Shown in pieces: positions 43,427-52,438 of a DNA stretch of 64,000 nt. Location: positions 124,001 to 188,000 of the forward strand of contig NZ_QEOO01000037.1 of the NCBI RefSeq assembly GCF_003121585.1, written 5' to 3'. The notes under the pieces were generated by a model, which did not search any database, was not told the origin of the DNA, and saw only the letters and a list, made by a program, of their open reading frames with translations. Numbering within the stretch: position 1 is the stretch's first letter; the number at the start of each line of letters is the position of its first letter. Source of the DNA: Nocardioides speluncae. GTDB taxonomy: Bacteria; Actinomycetota; Actinomycetes; Propionibacteriales; Nocardioidaceae. Both the position numbers and the translations under genes were made by a program.

Positions 43427-44038
43427 TCAACTCCGCCTCGGCTGCGGCGCCGCCGCCAACGTCAGGAGCTTCGGCTTGGCCGCTGCCCACCGGGCGTTGA
43501 CGGACGCTAGCCCACGAGCCGGAATAGATTGGACCAGGCCGCGTACGGTCGACAGGACCACATCGATCGCTATCTCGTCCTCACGAGACAGCGAGCCATC
43601 GCTTCCGAGCGCAACCGAGAGCGTGTCTACGACGGCCGAGAAGACTTCGTCCTCGAGGCTGCGGACCACTGGCGCGATCCTCGGGTCGGTCCAAGCGGCG
43701 TGCCAGATGTGTGAGATCGCGAGTCCGTCGGGTGACGTTGCGGCCGCCCAAAGGACGTCGAGTGCGTCCTCGATGGTGAACGTCTCGGTTCGGGGACCGG
43801 CGAACTCCGCCCTGATGCGTGCGACCTCGCGCTTGATGAGGTACGACACGGCCTCGGCCATCAGCTCGTCGCGACTCATGAAGTGGTGCGTCACCGTGCC
43901 TTGGGCGACGCCCGCAGCCTGGGCGATCTGCCGGGTGCGGACCGAGGAGTACCCGACGGACGCCAAGCATTCGGCCGTCGCTGCGACGATCGCCTGCCGT
44001 GTGGCCTGGCGCCGCGCATCTCGAGTGACCCCACTCAC
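43427..44038 (-). CDS. TetR/AcrR-family regulator (second MpaB pair)
   Basis: A 203-residue TetR protein: QAIVAATAECLASVGYSSVRTRQIAQAAGVAQGTVTHHFMSRDELMAEAVSYLI is a typical helix-turn-helix (residues 15-65), and the rest is the helical ligand domain. It is divergent from the intact MpaB gene, with two identical-type operators in between, so it almost certainly represses both. Confidence 0.92.
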   Translation of the reverse strand: MSGVTRDARRQATRQAIVAATAECLASVGYSSVRTRQIAQAAGVAQGTVTHHFMSRDELMAEAVSYLIKREVARIRAEFAGPRTETFTIEDALDVLWAAATSPDGLAISHIWHAAWTDPRIAPVVRSLEDEVFSAVVDTLSVALGSDGSLSREDEIAIDVVLSTVRGLVQSIPARGLASVNARWAAAKPKLLTLAAAPQPRRS

Positions 44039-44061
44039 ATGAGCTCCCCATCTCCTTGCTG

Positions 44062-44114
44062 GCCGTTCGCTTGAACGGCTAACCTAGCAGAGGCTAGCCG
44101 TTCGGATGAACGGC
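44062..44114. promoter_or_regulatory. Twin TetR operators between TetR and MpaB
   Basis: GCCGTTC-N4-GAACGGC occurs at 44062-44079 (spacer GCTT) and 44097-44114 (spacer GGAT), centres 35 bp apart. Both have perfect 7-bp arms and fill the space between the divergent TetR and MpaB genes. Confidence 0.82.
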
Positions 44115-44142
44115 GAAAGTGCCACTCACGAGGAGCGAATCC

Positions 44143-45453
44143 ATGGCTCACGCGACACTGTCGTCCGTCCCCCCCAGTTCCGCCGTTGACCACCCGCCTG
44201 TCTCTGTCGTCGACGGTGCCGCTGAGAGCTACCTGGTCGACCAAACCGGACACCACCCTCTGGTCGACCACTGGGTCATCAGGCTGGCCGGCAAGCTCCT
44301 CGGCTCGGGCGACATTCGTCCTACCGATGCGCAGCGTGAGTCGTTCAAGCAGTGGAAGCAGGCCGGTGACCCGCTCGCCGATGCGCTCGTCGCGCGGATC
44401 AAGAACGGTGGCGGCGCGGACCTGCGGCAGAAGTTCGATCTCGCGCTGCGCGAAGGCATCGACGCCGTGCCGGATGCCCCGCAGGAGTTGGTGGATCTGT
44501 TCCGCGAGACCGAAACCGTGCCGTTCTGGGTAGATCCCGCCAAGCTCGAGCGAGGCAGCCGGGCCTACCTCAGCATGGGGCCCGATGCGGCGCGGATGTT
44601 CGTCATGGCCATGTCCGGCAGCTACCTGGCCCAGGACGCCAACGACGTGGTCCTGCGCACCGGCGAGTTCGTGGAAAAGGCGGCCAAGCGCTCGGTCGAG
44701 ACCTTGGGCTGGACCCACGACGTGACCGCGCCCGGCAGCCTGTATCCGGGCCGCAGCGGATACCAGGCCGCTCTTAGGGTCCGCATGACCCATGCCTTCA
44801 TGCGGTCTGGCATCGCGAACCGCAAGGACTGGCCCGAGTCCCAAGTGCCGATCAACCAGTCCACCTACATCGCCACCCCCATCCTCTTCAGCTTCGCGGC
44901 CATGTGGCTCGGCACGGCCATGGGGCACTTCATGACAAGGAAGGACCGCGAAGCGATCTTCCACCTCTGGCGCTACATCTCCTACCTCGTGGGCGTCAAC
45001 GCGAACCTGACCATCACCGACGAGCACGACGCATTCCGCCTGACCGCCATCGCCATCCCCCAGGAGGTGACGATCGACGACCAGACAATCCACGACGGCC
45101 GGATGCTGTCGAAGGCGCTCATGGACGCCTACGCCGAGACCTGCGGATACGACGTACGCACAGTCGTCGGTCGGATCCGGCTGCGCCTCGACATGGACAT
45201 GATGAGCCTCATCATGAATGTCGGCATCGGCCGGGCCGGCGCTCATGCCCTCGCCTACGACCGCCGGAACTGGCTCGCTGCAGTCCCCTTGGTTGGCTCC
45301 GCGGCCTGGAACGCGACCCAGCGCGCGGTCGCCTACTCACTGCCCGGCGGCCGGCGACGCTTCGAAGACGCCCGGTTCAAGCAGGCCCGAGACATGCTGA
45401 CCCACTTCCAGGAGCGCCTTGACGCTGACCGCACCTACAACCGCGCTGGATAG
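44143..45453 (+). CDS. MpaB-family oxygenase (DUF2236)
   Basis: A 436-residue protein: HWVIRLAGKLLGSGDIRPTDAQRESFKQWKQ, FWVDPAKLERGSRAYLSMGPDAARMFVMAMSGSYL, KRSVETLGWTHDVTAPGSLYPGRSGYQAALRVRMTHAFMR and FHLWRYISYLVGVNANL are hallmarks of the ER-bound oxygenase MpaB/latex-clearing-protein-like family (PF09995). The RMTHAFMR histidine and others are candidate haem or metal ligands. The ATG at 44143 follows AGGAG. Controlled by the divergent TetR protein. The substrate is probably a hydrophobic compound, but this is not shown. Confidence 0.9.
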   Translation: MAHATLSSVPPSSAVDHPPVSVVDGAAESYLVDQTGHHPLVDHWVIRLAGKLLGSGDIRPTDAQRESFKQWKQAGDPLADALVARIKNGGGADLRQKFDLALREGIDAVPDAPQELVDLFRETETVPFWVDPAKLERGSRAYLSMGPDAARMFVMAMSGSYLAQDANDVVLRTGEFVEKAAKRSVETLGWTHDVTAPGSLYPGRSGYQAALRVRMTHAFMRSGIANRKDWPESQVPINQSTYIATPILFSFAAMWLGTAMGHFMTRKDREAIFHLWRYISYLVGVNANLTITDEHDAFRLTAIAIPQEVTIDDQTIHDGRMLSKALMDAYAETCGYDVRTVVGRIRLRLDMDMMSLIMNVGIGRAGAHALAYDRRNWLAAVPLVGSAAWNATQRAVAYSLPGGRRRFEDARFKQARDMLTHFQERLDADRTYNRAG

Positions 45454-45459
45454 GTGAGC

Positions 45460-45473
45460 CCGGCGCGCGCCGG
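45460..45473. terminator. GC palindrome between convergent genes
   Basis: CCGGCGCGCGCCGG is a perfect 14-bp palindrome 7 bases after the MpaB stop and 38 bases from the stop of the convergent FG-GAP gene. It may serve as a bidirectional terminator. Confidence 0.35.
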
Positions 45474-45510
45474 CTGAACCGCCTGATGAAGCTCGACGCC
45501 TGACACTTCC

Positions 45511-48432
45511 TCAGCCGGCGTCCAGCGTGGCGGTCACCAGTCTCCGGATGCCGTCCGCGGGGCTCCAGTAGCCGCCGCCGACGAGCGCTGCGGTGCGGTC
45601 GGCGCCTTCGTCGTCGAAGTCCATCGAGACGACCTCGTCGATCCCGTCGGCGTCGAAGTCCGCAACGAGGATCTCGCGAGCGGCCATGCCCGGAAGGCTG
45701 GCCACCGAGGGCGGGTAGTTGACGCCTGCGGTCAGCACGGCCGGCGAGTAGGAGATGACGGCACCGGACGCACCGCCGACCAGGATCCGACTTCTGTCCG
45801 GGCCGGTCGCGTACGCCGCAGTCTGGATCGGGGACAGCGTGAACATGCGGTGGTCCACACCGTTCGCGGCGAACGTGCGCAGTGACGCGGTGCCCGCCAT
45901 GACCAGGCCCTCCGGTCCGGTGAACCAGTTGCCCAGCGTCCAGGGGCCGCCGGCGAGCGCCTCGTGCTGTAGCTCGCCGGTACGGCCGTCGCGGATCTGT
46001 ACGACGGTCACGAGCAGGCCGCGCTCGGCGTCGCGGGTGAACCACGTGTGGACGACTGCGTGGCCGTCGGCGTAGGGGATGCCGGGCGCGGCGAACGTGC
46101 CGGCATGCAGCGGCGCCGCGTGGACCTCGCCGTCGGTGCCGGGGCCGGGCTCGGGGGTGTGGGACCACAGCGGGCTGCCGTCGGCACCCTTCAGGGCTAC
46201 CGCGCCCGCGGCGACTTCCTCTCGCGACAGCGCGTCCCGGGACGTGTACTGCGCGTGCACGCGCCCGTGGCTGACCGACACGTCGGAGAAGACGACGTCG
46301 CCGGCCGCGGGCGGGGCGGCGTACTCCCACAGCGGCGTCCCGCGGCCGTCGTAGGCCCGCACCGCGTCGGTGGGTACGACGATCTCGGCCGCGCCGTCGC
46401 CGTCGAGGTCTGCGGCGGTCACGCTCCGCGCGAAGCGGCCGGCCGCGTCGATGGTGGTCAGCACCTTGCCGGTGCGCCGGTCGAGGACCACCGTTGCGCT
46501 GTCGGCCGCCACCACGATCTCGTCCGCGCCGTCACCGTCGGTGTCCGCTTCGACGATGGCGTGCACCGGGCCGGGCACCACCGACGTCCACAGCCGCCGA
46601 GCAGACCCTGACTTCAGGGAGCGACCGGCATAGGCGAACACGCCCCGGGACTCTCCCGCGACCACGAGGTCGTCGGCGCCGTCGCCGTCGACGTCGCTCG
46701 CGACCGCGGATGAGAGCGAGCCCTGCAGCGGGAGCAGGTCCAGAGCCTTTCCGCTGCCGAGGTTGTAGGTGTGCACGTTCTGGTTCGCGTCGACGGTGCG
46801 CAGCCGCCAGCCGTCCTGGCGACGGAACGGCTGAGCAAACATGGGGGAGCCGACGACGCCGCGCTGCTCCCAGCGGACCGCCCCGGTGCTCCCGGAGAGG
46901 GTGACGAGCCTGGCGAACTTGTCACCGCCCCGGTTTCCCGCTGCGCCGGTGCCCCGGTCGTCGAGATAGGACGCGACAAGCTTGTCGTCCACCACCTGCA
47001 GCCCCCAGGCGCCGCCGCCGTCTCGGCTGTGGGAGGGATCGCGCTTCACGGTCCGGGACCACAGCGACGTGCCATCGGAACCGTCGAGCGCTCGCACGGT
47101 GTTGGCGTTGATGTAGAGGTTCTCGTCCAGGGTCGACTCGGACACCGCGTACTCGGGGGCGCTGCCGTGCTGAAGGTCGGCGACCTCAAGCGCCAGCGGG
47201 AGCGCGTTGACCCGGCGGTCGAGGACCCGTCTCTCTCCGTCGGCGAGCGAGTACGTGGCGATCTCGTAGCGGACCTCCTCGCGGACGTCGGACTGCTCGA
47301 GGGCGACCAGCCGGTCCCGCTCGGCGTCGACGCGCAGCTGCCGAGAGTAGAGCCGGTCGGTGCCGGTCCAGCGGACCGTTCCGTCGGAGGCGTCGAGCAG
47401 CAACGTGTGACCACTCGGCGCCGCGCTCGGGCTCAGCTTGCGCTGGTTCCACGAGGCCGCGACCAGCCCGTCGCCCACGGGGGTCACCGAGGCCCAGGAC
47501 GCGCCTTCGAAGGCGCCGGTGTCGTGGGACCAGACTTCCGTGGACGTGAGCCTCCCGCCGGTCTGGGCGAACCGTAGGCCCGTGAGTGTGGCCCGGGCCC
47601 CGCTGGGCGCGTTCAGGTTGTAGTAGGGAGAGTCGGCCACCACCAAGGTGCCGTCCACGAGCTCGACGTTGTACGCCGCGGCGTACAGCTTGTGCCAGAG
47701 GGTGGCGCCGCTGGCGCCGTCCAGCACGGTGACGAAGGTCCCGTTGGGAAGGCTCGAGCCCGGTGACGTGAACGGCCGGTAGGAGCGTACCCCGACGCTG
47801 GCGGTGAAGACCACGTCGTCGACGCCGTCGCCGGTGAGGTCGCCGGTGGTGAAGCCGTCGTCCGAGGCTGCGGTGAAGGGGCTGACCGCGTTGAATCCCA
47901 TCAGGATGCGTGCCGGGGCGGGCTCGGCCTGCCACGGCCGGACGGGAGTGACCTGCCAGTCCGCGTAGAGGGACTCGTTGTCGCGTCGCCAGACGGTGTC
48001 GCCCGCCGCGGTACGGCGCTGGACGCTGCCCAGCGCATGCACCATCAGGTAGTCCTCGCCTGCACCGCCGATGGGAACCGTCGCCGCCATCCCCTGGACC
48101 GCCTCGAGGGAGGACCGGGGGGTGATCCGCCATGATCCGCTCGCGGTCTCCGCCGACGTTGGGTTTGTCGGGTCGGCCGCGTCGGGCTCCTCGCCCGAGC
48201 CTGCAGCGTCTGGGGCCTGCTGCGGGTTGTGAGGCACGGCGGTGGAGTCGCCGTAGGGGTCTACCCGGACCCGCTCGGCCAGGTCCTCGGCCTGCTGGTC
48301 GGTGAGGACAATCGCTCCGCCCTCGTTCGCGGCGCCCGGAGGGGTGACCGTCACGGCCAGCGCCGCGGTTGCGGCCACGGAGATTGAGATCGCCAGCAGG
48401 TGGCGGGCCTTTCGGGGGTGGGTGCTCATCAT
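45511..48432 (-). CDS. Secreted FG-GAP/VCBS repeat protein
   Basis: A 973-residue protein with a signal peptide (residues 1-35, LLAISISVAATAALAVTVTPPGAA). At least five FG-GAP-like calcium-binding motifs are seen: TGDLTGDGVDDVVF, ASDVDGDGADDLVV, EADTDGDGADEIVV, AADLDGDGAAEIVV and VADFDADGIDEVVS, with PQQ/beta-propeller-like repeats (TVLDGASGATLWHKL, DASDGTVRWTG) between them. It probably folds as a secreted beta-propeller for binding or adhesion. Its start overlaps the stop of the S8 peptidase 3 gene (ATGATGA), so the two are coupled and may work together. Confidence 0.88.
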   Translation of the reverse strand: MMSTHPRKARHLLAISISVAATAALAVTVTPPGAANEGGAIVLTDQQAEDLAERVRVDPYGDSTAVPHNPQQAPDAAGSGEEPDAADPTNPTSAETASGSWRITPRSSLEAVQGMAATVPIGGAGEDYLMVHALGSVQRRTAAGDTVWRRDNESLYADWQVTPVRPWQAEPAPARILMGFNAVSPFTAASDDGFTTGDLTGDGVDDVVFTASVGVRSYRPFTSPGSSLPNGTFVTVLDGASGATLWHKLYAAAYNVELVDGTLVVADSPYYNLNAPSGARATLTGLRFAQTGGRLTSTEVWSHDTGAFEGASWASVTPVGDGLVAASWNQRKLSPSAAPSGHTLLLDASDGTVRWTGTDRLYSRQLRVDAERDRLVALEQSDVREEVRYEIATYSLADGERRVLDRRVNALPLALEVADLQHGSAPEYAVSESTLDENLYINANTVRALDGSDGTSLWSRTVKRDPSHSRDGGGAWGLQVVDDKLVASYLDDRGTGAAGNRGGDKFARLVTLSGSTGAVRWEQRGVVGSPMFAQPFRRQDGWRLRTVDANQNVHTYNLGSGKALDLLPLQGSLSSAVASDVDGDGADDLVVAGESRGVFAYAGRSLKSGSARRLWTSVVPGPVHAIVEADTDGDGADEIVVAADSATVVLDRRTGKVLTTIDAAGRFARSVTAADLDGDGAAEIVVPTDAVRAYDGRGTPLWEYAAPPAAGDVVFSDVSVSHGRVHAQYTSRDALSREEVAAGAVALKGADGSPLWSHTPEPGPGTDGEVHAAPLHAGTFAAPGIPYADGHAVVHTWFTRDAERGLLVTVVQIRDGRTGELQHEALAGGPWTLGNWFTGPEGLVMAGTASLRTFAANGVDHRMFTLSPIQTAAYATGPDRSRILVGGASGAVISYSPAVLTAGVNYPPSVASLPGMAAREILVADFDADGIDEVVSMDFDDEGADRTAALVGGGYWSPADGIRRLVTATLDAG

Positions 48433-51029
48433 GCTGCCTTTCGAGCGAATCGGATCGCGGAGCCGTCGGCCAGGACCGGGTGGCCGAAGGAGTACTCGAG
48501 TGCGTCGGTGCCGCCCTGGTCCTCGAGTCCGACGGTCGCGGAGCTACCCCGTTCGAGGGGGTTGTCGTCGATGTCCTTGAACTGGAGCGTGATCGCGCCG
48601 CTGGCCTCGTCGAGGAGGACCTGGAAGGAGACCCGGCTCGCGGGGGCGTCGGCCAGCGCCGCGTTGTTCCACGCGATCGTGAACCGCCGCGCTCCTGGGG
48701 TGCCGGTCAGAGCGGTCTGCACGCTGGAGCGCTTGTCGAGGACCAGGTCGTCCCAGAAGGCGGCCACGATGCCGTTGGGCTGGCCCGGTGCGGGCAACGC
48801 CGTGTTGTGGTAGTCGCCGAGCCGGGGCTGCAGGAAGTTCACCAGACCGTTCGTGGTGACGCTCGCGGTGGTGTACCCGACGCCGTAGAGTTCGACCGGG
48901 AACGGCAGCGCCAGGGTGTGGGCGTCCTCGTCGCCGGTCAGCGGCAGCCTGGTGTCGCCCTTGACCCACCGGAAGCCGACGGGCGCACAGCTGTTGCCCC
49001 AGACGTCCGTCCGGTTCGGCAGGGCCACGGTCAGGTCCTCGTCGCCGTCGACCGCGAGCGGGCCCGAATGGTCGCCGTTGCACAGCGCCGGGGCGGCCGG
49101 CTCGGCGCCGAGCGTGAAGTCGCCCTCGGCTACGGCCGGGAACCGGAACCTGCCTGTGGCATCGGTGGCGACGGCCGGCACCGGTGTGTCGGCGATCCGC
49201 ACGGCCACGCCGGCCAGGGGCGCACCGCTCACGTCGAGGACGGTGCCGGTCACGACATGGCGGGACACGGCGTCGAGCCCAAAGTCTCTGACGGCGTCGC
49301 CGCCCGAGGTGACCTCGTAGTCCGGCATGGCGAGGTCCGCGAAGCCGTACGCGCTGAGGTCGAGGGTGTAGGTCCCCGCGGGAAGAGTCAGTCGATAGGC
49401 ACCCTCGGCGCCGGTCCTCACCGAGCGCAGCATGGTTGCGCTGCTCGCGGTCACCGAGGCGTTGGGAATCGGCGCGCCAGTGGCCCGGTCCGTGACGGTT
49501 CCGGAGATCACGGCGGCTGTGTGCGGCGCCGCGTCGACGGCCGCGAGGGCGTCCAGCTTGCCCTCACCCCAGACGTTGTTGCGGTCCGCGGTTCCTCCGC
49601 AGTGAGTATCGGCGACGTTGCGTGCGGTCCGGTCGAGCAGGGCCCGCGTGCCAGCGATGTCACCGATCAGCGACGGAGCCTCGGCCCAGAGCAGGGCGAC
49701 GGCGCCGGCGACGTGGGGAGTCGCCATCGAGGTGCCGTTGAGGGACCGGTAGCCGGTGCCGGGCCAGGCCGAGCGGACGGCAACGCCCGGCGCGGCGATG
49801 TTCGGCTTCATCGAGCCGTCGACGAGCGACGGCCCGAACCCGGAGAAACCGGCGATCTTGCCGTCGGCGCCGTACGCACCCACGCCGTACGCCGGCGCCT
49901 GGCTCCCGGGTGCGTGCGCCGTCGAGCAGGTGACGCCATCGCCGTCGTTGCCGGCGGCGAACGCCTCGAAGATCCCGGCGGCGTTGCATGCCTCGACGAT
50001 GTCCTGATAGAACGTGGTGTCGCCACCGCCCCACGAGTTGTTGACGATGTGTGGTGCGAGGTCGGGTCGCGGATTCTGTCCGTTCCGGTCTGTCGGCGCC
50101 AGGGTCCACTGTCCGGCCGCCAGGAGCGAGGCGTCGGAACATGACCTGGCCTCGCAGCCCTTGGCCGCGATCCAGGTGGCGCCCGGCGCGACGCCGACGC
50201 CGTCGGCACCGGCCATCGTGCCCATGGTGTGGGTGCCGTGGCCGTTGTTGTCGCAGGGGACTCCGTTGGTGCATTGACCGATCGGGTCGAAGAAGTTGTA
50301 GTCGTGCGCGAAGGCGCCGTCGCCGAGGTTGCCGCGGTAGCTCTCCACCAGCGACGGGTGGTCGTAGTCCACACCGGAGTCGATGTTGGCGATCACGATC
50401 CCCTCGCCGGTATCGCCGTACTGGGCCCACACCTCGTCGGCCCTGACGTCTGTGATCCCCCACTCGGGGACGACTGCGGCCGGGCTCGCGGTGAGGCCGG
50501 AGACCGGCCCAGCCCCGGCGTTCGGGGCGGAACCGGACGCGGCGACGACGCGGTCGAGCGGGTAGCGCCGTTCCCGGACCAGCTCCGCGACGTCGGGTCG
50601 GGCAGCCAGCGTCTCGACCAGGTGCCGGTCGGCGGTGGTCACCCGGACAGCGTTGGTGAGCCAGAAGGACCGGTAGCCGACCCGCTCGCGGTCCAGCAGT
50701 GCCGTGACCGGACGCTGCGAGCGGGTGGCGTGGCCGCGGAGCGCGTCGTACGTCGCTCGGGCCCGGGCCGCGTGGCCGTGCCCCCGGCGCGTCGTGGAGA
50801 GGTCCGCCTTGTCCCGGAGCACGACGTAGAAGGTCGCCGGCTTGGCAGCGTCGACGGCCTCGAGGATCGCCGGGTCGACGGCCGCCCGGCGCGGCGCTTC
50901 GGTCGCCACGGTCGGCTGTGCCACAGCGCCGGAAGCGATGCCGCCAGCGCCGCCGACGAGCGCCAGGATCGCCAGCACCAGGGCCGGGATGGCGCGCCGG
51001 CGGTCCCTACGCGGGCTACGGGGGTTCAT
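48429..51029 (-). CDS. Secreted S8 family subtilisin-like serine peptidase 3
   Basis: An 866-residue secreted protease with a signal peptide (residues 1-38), an I9-like propeptide (about 50-160) and a peptidase domain with Asp217 (IANIDSGVDYDHPS), His264 (NNGHGTHTMG) and Ser434 ([12 protein letters not shown]). Two carboxypeptidase-regulatory-like domains follow (ISGTVTDRATGAPIPNASVT, VTGTVLDVSGAPLAGVAVRI) and a C-terminal region with CxxxG and beta-sandwich segments. It is a bacillopeptidase-F-like subtilisin. It is the first gene of a two-gene operon with the FG-GAP protein; box C lies 98 bp upstream. Confidence 0.95.
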   Translation of the reverse strand: MNPRSPRRDRRRAIPALVLAILALVGGAGGIASGAVAQPTVATEAPRRAAVDPAILEAVDAAKPATFYVVLRDKADLSTTRRGHGHAARARATYDALRGHATRSQRPVTALLDRERVGYRSFWLTNAVRVTTADRHLVETLAARPDVAELVRERRYPLDRVVAASGSAPNAGAGPVSGLTASPAAVVPEWGITDVRADEVWAQYGDTGEGIVIANIDSGVDYDHPSLVESYRGNLGDGAFAHDYNFFDPIGQCTNGVPCDNNGHGTHTMGTMAGADGVGVAPGATWIAAKGCEARSCSDASLLAAGQWTLAPTDRNGQNPRPDLAPHIVNNSWGGGDTTFYQDIVEACNAAGIFEAFAAGNDGDGVTCSTAHAPGSQAPAYGVGAYGADGKIAGFSGFGPSLVDGSMKPNIAAPGVAVRSAWPGTGYRSLNGTSMATPHVAGAVALLWAEAPSLIGDIAGTRALLDRTARNVADTHCGGTADRNNVWGEGKLDALAAVDAAPHTAAVISGTVTDRATGAPIPNASVTASSATMLRSVRTGAEGAYRLTLPAGTYTLDLSAYGFADLAMPDYEVTSGGDAVRDFGLDAVSRHVVTGTVLDVSGAPLAGVAVRIADTPVPAVATDATGRFRFPAVAEGDFTLGAEPAAPALCNGDHSGPLAVDGDEDLTVALPNRTDVWGNSCAPVGFRWVKGDTRLPLTGDEDAHTLALPFPVELYGVGYTTASVTTNGLVNFLQPRLGDYHNTALPAPGQPNGIVAAFWDDLVLDKRSSVQTALTGTPGARRFTIAWNNAALADAPASRVSFQVLLDEASGAITLQFKDIDDNPLERGSSATVGLEDQGGTDALEYSFGHPVLADGSAIRFARKAA

Positions 51030-51126
51030 CGGGGTGCTCTCCTTCGGTCAGTGACCGGTCCCGACGGGGGTCGACGTCGGGGGGAGCATCGATCGGGACC
51101 GGCCGCGCCGAAGCTACGCACGGGGA

Positions 51127-51143
51127 GTTACTGGGCGATTACC
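51127..51143 (-). promoter_or_regulatory. 17-bp box C with 11-bp-spaced repeats, upstream of the S8 peptidase 3 operon
   Basis: On the minus strand this reads GGTAATCGCCCAGTAAC, with GTAAT and GTAAC starting 11 bases apart, 98 bp before the ATG. It is the third copy of the box shared by all three S8 operons. Confidence 0.65.
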
Positions 51144-51203
51144 CGCGCCGTCGCCGCAGTGGTCCGCGCCGACCCCCGTCCGGCCCGGACCACTGCTGAC
51201 TGC

Positions 51204-52340
51204 TCAGCGGCCGATGACCTCGAGCTCGTAGATCCGTGTAGCGGGCCATGGAGCGCCGGACTGGACCGAGGCGGTGACGTTCAGCCGGACGTAGCGTCCG
51301 CTCACGGTCACCGGGTGGCTGCTGGTGCCCTCGGCGTTGGCGGTGACCGTGGTGACGGTGCGCCAGGCGCGGCCGTCATCGGAGACGGCGATCGTGAAGG
51401 CACGGGTGTTGTAGTGGGCCGGCTCGCCGCCGGACTGGGCGTGCTTCACGACGAGCTTCTCGATCTCCTTGGTCGCGCCGAGGTCGACCTGCAGCCAGCC
51501 GGCGTTGCCCGACGAGCAGAACTTGTCGCTGTTGCCACCGGACACGCTGCCGTTGACCGCCTTGGCCGGGCGCTCGCTCGATGCGCACGCGGTGGAGCCG
51601 GTGGCCGCCTTGTTGAGGGCGAGGTTGCTGCTGGTCGGGGGCGGCGTTGTGCCGGCGCCGCCGAAGAACTCGGCGACGCCCTTGGCGACCTCGGGCGACT
51701 GAAGGGTCTCGATGTGGGTAAAGCAGCCGGCCGTGGTGTGGTTCTCGGCGCCAGCAAGCGGCGTCGAGGTCGGCGGGTTGATCACGTTGTCGCAGGTCGA
51801 GACCCAGGTGGCGTACGCCGTGCTGCCGGGCGTCTCGTCACCGGAGTTGAGCGCGTTGAGGAACGAGGAGCCGGGGGCCATCTGCGGGCAGGCGGGGTCG
51901 GAGGTGATGATGAAGCAGAAGCTGGCCTGCGATGTGCCGTGGTTGGGGCCGGCGATGCTGGCGAAGTGGCCGACCTTGGCGTCGCCGCCGAGGTTCTTGA
52001 GGTAGTAGCGCGAGCTGAGGCCGCCCATCGAGAAGCCGATCAGGTCGACCTTGGCGGCCCCGCTCGAGGCGCGGACCTGGTCGACCAGCGTGGACAGCTT
52101 GGCCGCGACATCCTCGTTGCGGATGTCGTTGGCGAAGTCGAGGGAGTAGATGTCGCCGTCGGCGTACCCCTCGGCGATCAGGTTCGGCTTGATCGCGGAG
52201 ACGTCGGACGCCGCACCGCCGTAACCGTGGACGAAGATGACCGGGTTCCGGTCGGCTGCCTGTGCCTGGGCTGGTGCGGCTTGCAGGCAGGTGGCCAGGC
52301 AGATCATCACGATCGCCAGGCCCGAGAAGATGCGGGTCAC
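51204..52340 (-). CDS. Secreted lipase with C-terminal F5/8 type C (discoidin) domain
   Basis: A 378-residue protein from GTG 52340 (GAGGGAG upstream). Signal peptide at residues 1-29. The lipase domain (30-230) is of the LipA/EstA class: NPVIFVHGYGGAASDV forms the oxyanion region, Ser104 in LIGFSMGGLSSRYYL is the nucleophile, and the histidine is in CFTHIETLQSP. After a TTPPPTSS linker comes a discoidin-like domain (SNLALNKAATGSTACASSERPAKAVNG...GWLQVDLGATKEIEKLVV...YVRLNVT), which usually binds carbohydrate or surfaces. It lies next to the large LuxR regulator and shares a 16-bp upstream box with the M4 protease. Confidence 0.92.
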   Translation of the reverse strand: MTRIFSGLAIVMICLATCLQAAPAQAQAADRNPVIFVHGYGGAASDVSAIKPNLIAEGYADGDIYSLDFANDIRNEDVAAKLSTLVDQVRASSGAAKVDLIGFSMGGLSSRYYLKNLGGDAKVGHFASIAGPNHGTSQASFCFIITSDPACPQMAPGSSFLNALNSGDETPGSTAYATWVSTCDNVINPPTSTPLAGAENHTTAGCFTHIETLQSPEVAKGVAEFFGGAGTTPPPTSSNLALNKAATGSTACASSERPAKAVNGSVSGGNSDKFCSSGNAGWLQVDLGATKEIEKLVVKHAQSGGEPAHYNTRAFTIAVSDDGRAWRTVTTVTANAEGTSSHPVTVSGRYVRLNVTASVQSGAPWPATRIYELEVIGR

Positions 52341-52409
52341 GGGGGCTCCCTCGGTGGTGCGGGCTGCGACGGGGATGCGCAGGTCCGCACAGGAAACCTC
52401 ATCGTTGCC

Positions 52410-52425
52410 GCCGAGACATCCGCCA
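52410..52425 (-). promoter_or_regulatory. 16-bp box shared by lipase and M4 protease promoters (copy 1)
   Basis: On the minus strand TGGCGGATGTCTCGGC lies 70 bp upstream of the lipase start; the next bases, GGCA against AGCA, also agree save one. The same 16 bases occur at 57238-57253, 65 bp before the M4 protease start, in the same orientation. Confidence 0.65.
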
Positions 52426-52438
52426 TCCGGCGTAGCGC

